A stretch of DNA of 64,000 nucleotides from Actinomycetota bacterium (GTDB lineage: Bacteria > Actinomycetota > Acidimicrobiia > Acidimicrobiales > Palsa-688). The notes beneath the pieces were generated by a model. That model saw nothing but the letters and a program-made list of their open reading frames with translations, did not search any database and had not been told where the DNA came from. This document shows, piece after piece, positions 26,571-34,184 of this stretch. Each line of letters opens with the position of its first letter. The first letter of the stretch is position 1. A program made the position numbers and the translations under genes. Location of the stretch: positions 62,001-126,000 of the forward strand of contig JAJPKN010000038.1 in NCBI GenBank assembly GCA_021323695.1. The letters are read 5' to 3'.

Positions 26571-27290
26571 TCAGCCGATAGGGGGGTCGCTGCGGCCATT
26601 ACTGCGCCCCACCCAAGCGTCGACGGCATAGCCGTAGTGCTCCCAGTAGCCAGGTTCGACCCTGTCCACAACGGAGATCCGCTGCAGCCACTTGATGGAC
26701 TTGTAACCGTACATGGGCGCCACGTAGAGCCGGACGGGCCCGCCGTGCTCCCGGGTCAGGGGCGCACCGAGCATCCGGTAGGCGACGACCACGTCCGGCC
26801 TCCTGGCCTGGGCCAACGTCAGGCTCTCGGTGTAAACGCCGTCGAACGACTCAAAGCGCAGGGCGCGGCCAGCCTTGGCTACCCCGGCCAGGTCGAGCAG
26901 GTGGCCCAAGGCCACCCCGGTCCAGTGCACGCCGGGCACCCTCCAGCCGGTGACGCACTGGAAAGGTTTGACCAGGTGGACCGGCGCCATGGCCTCCAGG
27001 TCAGCCAGGCTCAAGCTGAGGGGCCGGTCGACCAAGCCGTCCACCACCAACCGGTAAGCGGGGGGAGCGATGGGGAACCCGCTGGTCACGGTGTACAGCC
27101 GGAAGGCACCGGCGCCCGGCAGGAGGTCGGACAGCCCGGTGGGGTCGTTGGCGGTGAGCGGGCGGAGGAAGTTGCCAACCGCACGCACCAGGGGGGCCCC
27201 GCCGACCACACCGGCGGCCCCGAGCCCGAGCATGCCCAGCACCACCCGCCGCCCGATGGGTGCCCCATGGTCCTCGGTCGAAGCCACCAT
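26571..27290 (-). CDS. sulfite-oxidase/YedY-type molybdopterin oxidoreductase
   Basis: The 239-residue protein belongs to the oxidoreductase molybdopterin-binding family. A twin-arginine-like start (IGRRVVLGMLGLGAAGVVGG) suggests Tat export or a membrane anchor. The Mo-binding core has KPFQCVTGWRVPGVHWTGVALGHLL, where the Cys ligates Mo, then DGVYTESLTLAQARRPDVVVAY and GGPVRLYVAPMYGYKSIKWLQRI. It is shorter than MsrP. The substrate is unknown: sulfoxide, sulfite or other. It is followed by a cytochrome b gene, likely its quinone-linked partner. Confidence 0.85.
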   Translation of the reverse strand: MVASTEDHGAPIGRRVVLGMLGLGAAGVVGGAPLVRAVGNFLRPLTANDPTGLSDLLPGAGAFRLYTVTSGFPIAPPAYRLVVDGLVDRPLSLSLADLEAMAPVHLVKPFQCVTGWRVPGVHWTGVALGHLLDLAGVAKAGRALRFESFDGVYTESLTLAQARRPDVVVAYRMLGAPLTREHGGPVRLYVAPMYGYKSIKWLQRISVVDRVEPGYWEHYGYAVDAWVGRSNGRSDPPIG

Positions 27291-27374
27291 CCCTCATTCT
27301 CGCAGGTGCCACCTCCGCCGGGGGCGCGCCAAAGGATCTTTCTCAGGTAGGGCTACCTCAGCTGGGTAGCGACC

Positions 27375-28523
27375 TCAGCGGGAGCGCAGCTCCTCGGGCT
27401 TGGACCGGGTTGGGCGCTGAGCAGCCACCGCCTCGGCGATGGCCTGGAAGGCGGCCGCCACCTCGGAGGCAGGGTCGGCAGCCACGGCCGGCACCCCCAA
27501 GTCCGCGCCCTCGCGCAATGCCGGTGCGAGGGGGATCTGGCCAAGCAGGGGCACGGCGAGGTCCCGGGCCAACTGGGCACCTCCACCACTGCCAAAGATC
27601 TCCTGGCGAGACCCGTCCGGGGCCGTGAACCAGCTCATGTTCTCGATCACGCCGCGAAGCGGCAGGTTGAGCTTCTTGGCCATGTACGCGCTGCGCTGAG
27701 CCACCCGCCGAGCGGCCAGCTGCGGCGTCGTCACCACGTAGACCTCGGAGACCGGCAGGTACTGGGCCATGGATAGCGCCACATCACCGGTGCCCGGGGG
27801 CATGTCGACCAACAGGAAATCGGGAGCAGCCCAGTCCACGTCCACCAAGAACTGTTCCAGGGCCTTGTGCAGCATGGGGCCCCGCCAGATGACGGGCTGG
27901 TCCTCGCCGACGAAAAAGCCCATGGACATGACCTTCACCCCAAAGGCCTCGGGGGGCACCACCTTGCCGTCGGCCATCTGAGGCCGGGCGCTCACCCCCA
28001 GCATGGCGGGCACGGAAAAGCCATAGACGTCCGCGTCCAGCAAACCAACCGAACGTCCCCCTCGGGCCAGGGCGACGGCCAGGTTGACAGCGACGGTCGA
28101 CTTGCCCACCCCTCCCTTGCCGGAGCTGACCCCGACCACCCGGGTGGGGCTAGAAGCAACGGCGAAGGGGTTGGCCCGGCCCTCTTCGTGGCCCAGGCGG
28201 TGGCCCCGGGCCGGGGCGGACCAAGCCTGGGGCGGCGCGCCCTGCACCTTGGACCTCACCTCAGCCAGCTCCTCGGGGGACATGACCTCCTGGTGGACCT
28301 CGACGCGGCCAACCCCGGGTACCCCAGCCAGGGCGGAACGCACCCGGTGGTCGATCTCGTCGCGCATCGGGCAGCCGGCGACCGTGAGCGCCACCGCGAC
28401 GGACACCGCCGGCCCGTCCACCTCGACCCTTTTCACCATGCCGAGGTCGACGATGCTGGCTCCCAGCTCGGGGTCGAGCACACCCCTCAGGGCGTCGACC
28501 ACCTGGCTCTCGGTGACGGCCAT
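27375..28523 (-). CDS. apbC: Mrp/ApbC-type Fe-S cluster carrier ATPase
   Basis: The 382-residue protein fuses an N-terminal MIP18-like (DUF59) domain (VVDALRGVLDPELGASIVDLGMV, GCPMRDEI) to a P-loop ATPase with deviant Walker A GVSSGKGGVGKSTVAVNLA near residue 130, VGLLDADVYGFSVPAMLG, LLVDMPPGTGDVALSM and VVTTPQLAARRV. Family members bind and transfer [4Fe-4S] clusters. The cluster-binding CxxC seen in many Mrp proteins is absent at the usual place, where ENMSWFTAPDG replaces ENMSxFxCP, so cluster handling may differ. It is divergent from a SufR-like regulator, with a TAGCAT hexamer 9 bases before the ATG. Confidence 0.9.
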   Translation of the reverse strand: MAVTESQVVDALRGVLDPELGASIVDLGMVKRVEVDGPAVSVAVALTVAGCPMRDEIDHRVRSALAGVPGVGRVEVHQEVMSPEELAEVRSKVQGAPPQAWSAPARGHRLGHEEGRANPFAVASSPTRVVGVSSGKGGVGKSTVAVNLAVALARGGRSVGLLDADVYGFSVPAMLGVSARPQMADGKVVPPEAFGVKVMSMGFFVGEDQPVIWRGPMLHKALEQFLVDVDWAAPDFLLVDMPPGTGDVALSMAQYLPVSEVYVVTTPQLAARRVAQRSAYMAKKLNLPLRGVIENMSWFTAPDGSRQEIFGSGGGAQLARDLAVPLLGQIPLAPALREGADLGVPAVAADPASEVAAAFQAIAEAVAAQRPTRSKPEELRSR

Positions 28524-28532
28524 GCCCTGTGC

Positions 28533-28538
28533 ATGCTA
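28533..28538 (-). promoter_or_regulatory. -10 element of apbC (leaderless)
   Basis: TAGCAT on the minus strand ends 9 bases before the apbC ATG. It forms a compact divergent promoter region with the SufR-like gene. Confidence 0.5.
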
Positions 28539-28564
28539 GCGGGGCACCGCCGTCTGTGCGCAGG

Positions 28565-28570
28565 TACCAT
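28565..28570 (+). promoter_or_regulatory. -10 element of the SufR-like gene (leaderless)
   Basis: TACCAT lies 7 bases before the GTG at 28578, which favours that start over the overlapping ATG at 28569. Confidence 0.5.
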
Positions 28571-28577
28571 GTGGCAC

Positions 28578-29423
28578 GTGAGCCAGGTTGCACCGGGCCT
28601 CCGCGGTGGTGGCACGGGCCGGGCCCTCCAGGCCCTAGCCCAGGCCCAGGCTCCCCGGGCCCCGAGCCCAGGTGAGGCCCCCCCGGCCCCCAGCCCAACC
28701 GAGCGCTGCTTTTCGGGGCCGGAGCTCTCGGCCATGGTGGCCGCCGTCACCTCTGCCTTGGGAGACCCCACCCGGCGCCAGGTCTACCTGTACGTGAGGG
28801 AGTCAGCCGGGGGCATGACCGCCACCCAGGTCGCCCACCACTTCGGCTTGCACCCCAACGTGGCCCGCCACCACCTGGACAAGCTGGCCGCCTGCGGTTA
28901 CCTGGAAGTGCTCACCACCCGTTCCAGGCGGGCCGGTGCCGGGCGCCCTTCCAAGCTGTACCGGGCCAGCCGAGCAGACGTCCTGGGGGTGCCGGCCCGG
29001 GGCGAGGACCTGTTCCTGGCCTTGCTGGAGGGCGCGCTCCGGCTCCTCACGCCCGACGAAGCAGAGGAGATGGCCGAGGGCGTGGGCTTCGCCTACGGGC
29101 GCAACCTCGCCTTGTCACGGGGGCCGGGGGACGGCCCCCGCAGCCTGCAAGCCGCCCTGGCAGCCATTGCCGATGCCCTGACCGCCCACGGTTTCGCGGC
29201 ACGGGCCGAGCCGCACGGGCCCACCCTCGCCTTGGTCCAGGAGGCTTGCCCGTTGTTCGACGCGGCCAGGCAGCACCCAGTCATATGCGCGGTCGACCGG
29301 GGTATGGTACGAGGCATGCTGAGCGCCCTTTACGGCCCCGCGCTCGGGCCCACCCAGTCCTCCTCACGGGCCCTGGGTGACGCGGCCTGTACGACCTCCC
29401 TGCCGGCTCCGGCCGGCTGCTAG
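28578..29423 (+). CDS. ArsR/SufR-like HTH transcriptional regulator
   Basis: The 281-residue protein starts with a variable, proline-rich 50-residue stretch. It then has a winged helix-turn-helix: ALGDPTRRQVYLYVRES, TATQVAHHFGLHPNVARHHLDKLAACGYL, RAGAGRPSKLYR. The C-terminal ligand domain keeps EACPLFDAARQHPVICAVDRGMVRGML, reminiscent of SufR-family regulators in which cysteines hold an Fe-S cluster, although only part of the Cys set is present. Divergent placement from the Fe-S carrier apbC fits an iron-sulfur homeostasis role. I infer that it controls apbC. Confidence 0.8.
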   Translation: MSQVAPGLRGGGTGRALQALAQAQAPRAPSPGEAPPAPSPTERCFSGPELSAMVAAVTSALGDPTRRQVYLYVRESAGGMTATQVAHHFGLHPNVARHHLDKLAACGYLEVLTTRSRRAGAGRPSKLYRASRADVLGVPARGEDLFLALLEGALRLLTPDEAEEMAEGVGFAYGRNLALSRGPGDGPRSLQAALAAIADALTAHGFAARAEPHGPTLALVQEACPLFDAARQHPVICAVDRGMVRGMLSALYGPALGPTQSSSRALGDAACTTSLPAPAGC

Positions 29424-29444
29424 CAGGGCGCGCCCGGAGGCCAC
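29417..29444. repeat. 28-bp direct repeat, copy 1
   Basis: The unit is made of two adjacent palindromes, CTGCTAGCAG and GGCGCGCC, plus CGGAGGCCAC. It overlaps the last codons and stop of the SufR-like gene. Copy 2 starts 62 bp further on. Confidence 0.85.
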
Positions 29445-29478
29445 GGGAGGCGAGCAGGCGGCGAAGCCCCGGAGCCCT

Positions 29479-29506
29479 CTGCTAGCAGGGCGCGCCCGGA
29501 GGCCAC
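29479..29506. repeat. 28-bp direct repeat, copy 2
   Basis: Exact second copy of the 28-bp unit beginning CTGCTAGCAG. It lies between the SufR-like and first PilZ genes. The self-complementary parts could act as a bidirectional hairpin or protein site. Confidence 0.85.
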
Positions 29507-29558
29507 AGGCTCGGAGGCACGCCAAGCTGCAGTGTGCCATGATCATCGAGGGGTAACC

Positions 29559-30194
29559 ATGACATCCAACGCGCTGAGGACCAGCCCCCTCGCCGTGGGG
29601 GCCCGCGTCAGCCTCGAACTGCCCGAGGCCGGTACCTGCGTGGCAGAAGTGGCCCGCCTGGAGGGGCCACGGGTCGTGCTGAGCCTCCTGGACGAGGCCC
29701 CGCCTGGCCAGCTGGCGCAGCAGGCCGCGCTCGACCTCTTCTTGCCTCGCCCCGAAGGGGTCTACCGCTGGGCATGCACCGTCGCCTCCGAGCCCCAAGC
29801 CGGCCGGGTCGAGCTCCTCGTGGCCGGCTCAGCGCTGTTCATACAGCGGCGCATGGGCCTACGGGTCGGGACAGGGCTGGAAGCCGAGGTCCGCCGGGAG
29901 CACTCGGCTCGCCGGGGCCGCCCCTACCCCGCCCGGGTGACCGATGTCTCCCGGGGCGGCCTCAGGATGGAGACGGCGGCCAATGTGAGCGTCGGCGACA
30001 CCCTCGAAGTAGCCATGGACCTCGAGGGGAGCCCTCTGCGGGTGACCGGCAGGGTGGTGATGGCCCGCCCCGGCCCCCGCCCCGACAGCCAGCGCCTGGT
30101 CCACCTGAGCTTCCTCGCTGACCAGCTCGAGGCGAAGGAGCGCATCGCCCGCTTCGTAGGCGCGCACCTTGGCGCCAACGCCTTCAACCGCTAG
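29559..30194 (+). CDS. PilZ-domain cyclic-di-GMP receptor (YcgR-like), copy 1
   Basis: The 211-residue protein has an N-terminal YcgR-like beta domain (residues about 10-95) and a C-terminal PilZ domain. Both c-di-GMP contacts are intact: QRRMGLR contains the RxxxR loop near residue 98, and DVSRGGLRM contains DxSxxG near residue 130. Such receptors alter motility, secretion or polysaccharide production when c-di-GMP binds. The ATG follows GAGGGG 5 bases upstream. A second PilZ gene of the same layout follows, and a diguanylate cyclase lies about 10 kb away. Confidence 0.9.
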   Translation: MTSNALRTSPLAVGARVSLELPEAGTCVAEVARLEGPRVVLSLLDEAPPGQLAQQAALDLFLPRPEGVYRWACTVASEPQAGRVELLVAGSALFIQRRMGLRVGTGLEAEVRREHSARRGRPYPARVTDVSRGGLRMETAANVSVGDTLEVAMDLEGSPLRVTGRVVMARPGPRPDSQRLVHLSFLADQLEAKERIARFVGAHLGANAFNR

Positions 30195-30195
30195 C

Positions 30196-30250
30196 GGCGC
30201 CAACGGGGACGGCGCCAACGGGGACGGCGCCAACGGGGACGGCGCCAACC
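30196..30250. repeat. 15-bp tandem repeat between the two pilZ genes
   Basis: Three full units of GGCGCCAACGGGGAC are followed by a partial fourth. The motif GGCGCCAACG also occurs in the last codons of the upstream pilZ gene (30171), so the array probably grew by slippage from there. Confidence 0.9.
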
Positions 30251-30407
30251 GAACCGGCAAAACGGGAGAGCACTTTCCAGCCCAGGCGCCCGCGTGCCGA
30301 TACTCAATGGGCCGATCACGCGCCGCACGGGCGGGCCGGCACCGGTGAGCACCGGCCGGGGCCCGCAGAAGCTCACATCGGGCTCGACAAGGCCGAACGA
30401 GGTGACA

Positions 30408-31046
30408 GTGACATCGCTGACCATGGTGGCTGGGCCACTGCAGGAGGGGGCCAAGGTCGCCCTCCAGCTGGCGCCGGACGACAAACGCCTGGCGTACGTG
30501 GTGTCCTGCCAGCAAAGGGCCTTGGTCCTCGATGTCCCCGAGGGGCTACCAGACGGGACGGTGGAAGACGGGAGCATCGTCGACCTGCTGATGCCCCGTT
30601 CGGTGGGCATGTACAAGTGGCTCTGCATGGTCTCGCCCGCACCCCGGGGCAACGAGGTGAGCGTCCAGATCCTGGACGGCCCCATGTTCGTCCAACGCCG
30701 TCTCGGCCCGAGGGTGGACGCGAACCTACCAGCCGAGGTGCGCCACGTGCGTGCCTCGCACCGCGGGGTGCCCTACCGGGCCCTGGTCGCCGACCTGTCC
30801 CACGGCGGGTTGAAGCTGCTCGGCCCCAAGCCACTGCGCACGGGCGACACGATCGAGGTCACCATGGACCTGCGCGGCTCAGTGGTCAGCCTGATGGGCC
30901 GGGTGGTCATGGCCTACCCCAGCCCCGGGCTGGCCGAGCCGGGCTCCACGGACGCCCACGTCGCTTTTCACGAGGGCCAGCGCCGAGGCATCGAGTCGGT
31001 CGACCGCTTCGTGGCCGAGCAGCTCGCCTGCCAGTGGAAGGGCTGA
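30408..31046 (+). CDS. PilZ-domain cyclic-di-GMP receptor (YcgR-like), copy 2
   Basis: The 212-residue paralogue of the preceding gene has the same two-domain layout. The PilZ motifs are intact: VQRRLGPR (RxxxR) and DLSHGGLKL (DxSxxG). I chose the GTG at 30408 because its context (GAGGTGACA, then GTG-ACA-TCG) mirrors the start of copy 1. A frame opening further upstream at 30294 is less likely. The N-terminal domains of the two copies are quite diverged (for example ALQLAPDDKRLAYVV here), so the duplication is old. It is convergent with the AIM24 genes. Confidence 0.88.
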   Translation: MTSLTMVAGPLQEGAKVALQLAPDDKRLAYVVSCQQRALVLDVPEGLPDGTVEDGSIVDLLMPRSVGMYKWLCMVSPAPRGNEVSVQILDGPMFVQRRLGPRVDANLPAEVRHVRASHRGVPYRALVADLSHGGLKLLGPKPLRTGDTIEVTMDLRGSVVSLMGRVVMAYPSPGLAEPGSTDAHVAFHEGQRRGIESVDRFVAEQLACQWKG

Positions 31047-31068
31047 GCGACCCGCGCCTAGTCCCCAG

Positions 31069-31983
31069 CTACCAGCGCCAGGACGTCATCGGGCTGCTGG
31101 CCACCACGTAGGAGGACCGTTCGGGCTTCTCGAACACCGAACGCACAGCCACCCGGCCAGGCCCGGTCAGCCGCAGCCAGACGGTGCGGTACTGGAAGCT
31201 GCCCCACCCATAGCCGCCCGAAGCCGGGTACTCGATGTGCAGGCTCATCGACACCGAGGTGTCGGCGTACACCCAGGCGCTGGGCTGGACCAATATGGCC
31301 TGCCCGGGCGCCAGGTCCCGGACAAAGAGGTTGCCGGGGGAGTGCAGCAGCAACAACCCCGGGGACTGGGGGGCACTGAAGACGTCGATGAACTGGCCGA
31401 GCGGGTACTCCAGCTCGGTGTCGTTGCGGTCAGCCCCTGACTGGGCCCGCAGCCACACACCCGAGGGCTGCCATGCGTACTCAGTACCATCGGTGATGGC
31501 CAAGAAGGCATGCTCGCGGACGTTGAAGGCACGCCCAGGCGGTATGGGCAAGGCAACCACTTCCCCCGGGTGGTCCTCCGACAAGGCCAAGTGGCCAGGC
31601 CCGCCCGCCCTCAACAGCACCAGGGGCATGCCCGCCAGCACCCGGTTGAACATCGAGCCCTTCGCCCACGCCTCCAGGCGAGCACCTGGGCCGCACCACA
31701 AAAGGGTGTGGTGGGAAAAGACGACGCCCTCCCCCTCGGCCAGGGAGAAGTCGGCTACCGGCACGAGGGTGCCTTCGACCTGGCAGTGGGAGTGGCCGAA
31801 CTGGATCTTCGCCATGTCCCGGACCGGCGGCTGTTCCACCCAGCCCGAGGTGGTGACGAGGGCGCGCACATCGACCGGTGCCCCGCAGTTGGGGCAGGAG
31901 GTGGCGTTGGGGTCAGCGGGCAAGCGGCAGTAGCGGCAAACGTAGCTGCCGGCCTGCGCCGGGGGCGGAGGGGTGACGGCCAT
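31069..31983 (-). CDS. AIM24-family protein with N-terminal zinc ribbon, copy 1
   Basis: The 304-residue protein begins with a zinc ribbon (YVCRYCRLPADPNATSCPNC; two CxxC pairs), followed by an AIM24/TIGR00266-like double beta-helix (MAKIQFGHSHCQVEGTLVPV, VVFSHHTLLWCGPGARLEA, RVLAGMPLVLLRAGGPGHLALS, NVREHAFLAI, LLLLHSPGNLFVRDLAPGQAILV). Biochemical function in bacteria is unknown. The yeast AIM24 namesake is a mitochondrial inner-membrane protein. It starts 6 bp after a paralogue and probably shares its transcript. Confidence 0.85.
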   Translation of the reverse strand: MAVTPPPPAQAGSYVCRYCRLPADPNATSCPNCGAPVDVRALVTTSGWVEQPPVRDMAKIQFGHSHCQVEGTLVPVADFSLAEGEGVVFSHHTLLWCGPGARLEAWAKGSMFNRVLAGMPLVLLRAGGPGHLALSEDHPGEVVALPIPPGRAFNVREHAFLAITDGTEYAWQPSGVWLRAQSGADRNDTELEYPLGQFIDVFSAPQSPGLLLLHSPGNLFVRDLAPGQAILVQPSAWVYADTSVSMSLHIEYPASGGYGWGSFQYRTVWLRLTGPGRVAVRSVFEKPERSSYVVASSPMTSWRW

Positions 31984-31989
31984 GGCGCC

Positions 31990-32787
31990 TCACTCCGTCG
32001 CGTAGTGGTGGTACATCGACTGGATCCCCACCCGGCCCGGGCCGGTCATTTCGGCCACGTACATGCCGTGGCGGAACAAGCCCGTCCTCACGTCGAGGTG
32101 CACCGCCTGCATCTTCACGCTCGAGTCCTTGTACAGGTAGCCTCCGGGCTCCACCAGGATCTTCTCGCCCGGCCCCAGGGCCTTTTCAAAGACGTTGCCG
32201 TAGCCGTGGAGCAGCAAGATGCCCGGCTCGCCGGCAGTGACGAAACGGTCCAGGTACATGCCGCTGCCCCCGTGCAGCACGTTGGCCAAGCCCTTGACCC
32301 GCTCGAAGCTGTAGCGCACGGAGTGGGACGCGGCCAAAAAAGCGTGCTCGCGCACGTCCAGCTCCATGCCTGGGCCCAGCGGCAGCACGACCACCTCACC
32401 GGCCGCGTCGCGAGAGAAGGCGATGCGGCCGGGGCCGGTCGCCTGGCTGACCACGTAGGGCATGCCGCCTATGACCCGCTTCAGGCCGCCTCCCAGAGGG
32501 TAGACGGCAAGGGGGACGCTCTCTTCCTTCCACAGCATGGTGTGGTGCTCGAAGATCACCCCATCGCCGGCGCTCAGGTTTATCTCGGCCACCGGTACCA
32601 GCTCCCCTTCTACTTGGCACTCGCTGTTGGAGAACCGGAAGCTGGCCATGTCCCGGAGCCGGGGCGCCTCCCTCCAGCCTGAGCCCGATACCAGGTTGGC
32701 CTGGTCCAGGGGGGCCCCACAGCGTTCGCAGGACTTCGCCCCCGCGGGGTTCTGGGCGTGGCACCACTGGCACTCGACACGTTCCAT
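31990..32787 (-). CDS. AIM24-family protein with N-terminal zinc ribbon, copy 2
   Basis: The 265-residue paralogue of the next gene has a zinc ribbon VECQWCHAQNPAGAKSCERC at the very N-terminus and the same AIM24 fold blocks (MASFRFSNSECQVEGELVPV, VIFEHHTMLW, RVIGGMPYVVSQATGPGRIAFS, DVREHAFLAA, GILLLHGYGNVFEKALGPGEKILV). The ATG at 32787 follows a strong AAGGAGG site. The frame is open further upstream but that part is low-complexity and unlikely to be translated. The 173-bp gap to ccmH upstream may hold a separate promoter. Confidence 0.87.
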   Translation of the reverse strand: MERVECQWCHAQNPAGAKSCERCGAPLDQANLVSGSGWREAPRLRDMASFRFSNSECQVEGELVPVAEINLSAGDGVIFEHHTMLWKEESVPLAVYPLGGGLKRVIGGMPYVVSQATGPGRIAFSRDAAGEVVVLPLGPGMELDVREHAFLAASHSVRYSFERVKGLANVLHGGSGMYLDRFVTAGEPGILLLHGYGNVFEKALGPGEKILVEPGGYLYKDSSVKMQAVHLDVRTGLFRHGMYVAEMTGPGRVGIQSMYHHYATE

Positions 32788-32960
32788 GCACGCCTCCTTG
32801 TCCAAGCCGGGGACGGCACCCGGGCAGCAGTAGGGATCATTGCGCACGGGGGGAGCCCAGCGCCAGGGCCAAACCGGCGCCACGGGCGACCCGGCGCCAC
32901 GGGCAGCCAGGGCCAGCGGGGAGCGTGGCCAGGAGCCGGCCGGGCCAAGGGGAGCCAGGG

Positions 32961-34184
32961 TCACGAGCTGGCACGGGCCAGGGCGGCCCTGGCCACGGCC
33001 AACAACGAAGGGTCGGGCCCGTGGGCCAGGTACCAACGCAGCTGTCGGGCCGCAGCCCCCCGGTGGGCCTCCCCGAGCAGGGCCAAGCCCTGGTACAGGT
33101 GGGGAAGGTCGTAGCTCGGGTCAGCGGCCTCCGCGGCAGCCAACAGGCCCATGCCCTTGCCGACGAAGCCGGCTTGGACATAGATCCAACCCTCCGACGC
33201 CAGCGCCACCGGTTGGCCCGGGTCGCGGGCCAGTACCTCGTCGTACAGCTGCAGGGCGCGGGCGGGGTCCTTGGTGGCCATGGAGCTCGCCCGCTGAAGT
33301 TCGGCCTGGAGGTTCCCAGCACCCCCGCTCGGAGCCCCAGATGGCAGTCTCGGGCCGGCGGACCGGTCCACCACCCACAGAGCCCCGGCCAGCACCATGA
33401 GGGCTATCCCGGCGGTCAGGGTCAGGCGCTGCGCCGCCCGGCCGGACAAGAGCCGCTCCAAGCGCCGGGCCCACCTGGCCACCGCCCGCGGGCCAGGGCG
33501 GCGCCTGTCCCCTGAGCGGGGTGCCTCGCCGGCCCGCCGCCAACGGGCCAAGGCTAGGGCGAGGCCCAAGCCGCCCACCGCCAGGACCACCAGCGGTGCC
33601 AGCCAGACCACCGCGTCCAGGCCGGAGGCCGGCGGCCGCTCGAGGATGGACGGCCCGTAGTCAGCGACCAGGTAGGAACGGATCTGGGCCGGGGTCTTGC
33701 CCTCGGCCAACCAGTGCTGCACCGCTTTGCGGATCTGCACCGCCTCAGGGGCGTCCGAGGCGGCAGCCGACTCCCCGGCGCAAACCGGGCACCGGTACTG
33801 GCCGGCCACCTGCAAGGTGCGCTCGTAAATGGAAGGTGGCCGGCTGTTGGTGCTGGCCCCCAAAGCCAATGCGGCCCCAGCGGCGACCACGGCAGCCACC
33901 CAGGGCACCCACCGCCACCCGCGCCACCTGCGCCCGGCGGGCCTGGCGGCCAGCCCGCTGGCCGCGCCAGGGGCCGGAGGCCCACCTCGGCCGCCTTCGA
34001 GGGCCCCGGCCAGGGGCATCACCGTCTGGGCCAAGGCCGTCTGGGCCAAGGGCACCGCCTGCTCGGCCGGGGGCTGGGTTGGCCCGACCGGGGGCAGGGC
34101 TGGCTCGGCCGGGGGCTGGGTTGGCCCGACCGCGGGTGTAGCCACCCCGGCGCGGGGGCTAGGCACGGCCCGCCCCCTGAGCAC
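32961..34184 (-). CDS. ccmH: CcmH-type cytochrome c maturation protein fused to a TPR (CcmI-like) domain
   Basis: CcmH holds apocytochrome c thiols in reduced form for haem attachment. The 407-residue protein has an unusual Pro-rich N-terminal stretch with repeated VGPTQPPAE, then a membrane helix (VPWVAAVVAAGAALALG). The CcmH domain has the redox motif RCPVC near residue 132 (QYRCPVCAGESAAASDAPEA) followed by YGPSILERPP. Two more hydrophobic segments come next, then a C-terminal TPR region (DPARALQLYDEVLARDPGQPVAL). CcmH and CcmI functions thus appear fused. It overlaps the upstream TlpA-like gene by 26 bp. Confidence 0.87.
   Translation of the reverse strand: MLRGRAVPSPRAGVATPAVGPTQPPAEPALPPVGPTQPPAEQAVPLAQTALAQTVMPLAGALEGGRGGPPAPGAASGLAARPAGRRWRGWRWVPWVAAVVAAGAALALGASTNSRPPSIYERTLQVAGQYRCPVCAGESAAASDAPEAVQIRKAVQHWLAEGKTPAQIRSYLVADYGPSILERPPASGLDAVVWLAPLVVLAVGGLGLALALARWRRAGEAPRSGDRRRPGPRAVARWARRLERLLSGRAAQRLTLTAGIALMVLAGALWVVDRSAGPRLPSGAPSGGAGNLQAELQRASSMATKDPARALQLYDEVLARDPGQPVALASEGWIYVQAGFVGKGMGLLAAAEAADPSYDLPHLYQGLALLGEAHRGAAARQLRWYLAHGPDPSLLAVARAALARASS

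Noticed and set aside
30196-30250. Possible CRISPR array
   Set aside because: Units are directly adjacent 15-mers without spacers, so this is a simple tandem repeat.
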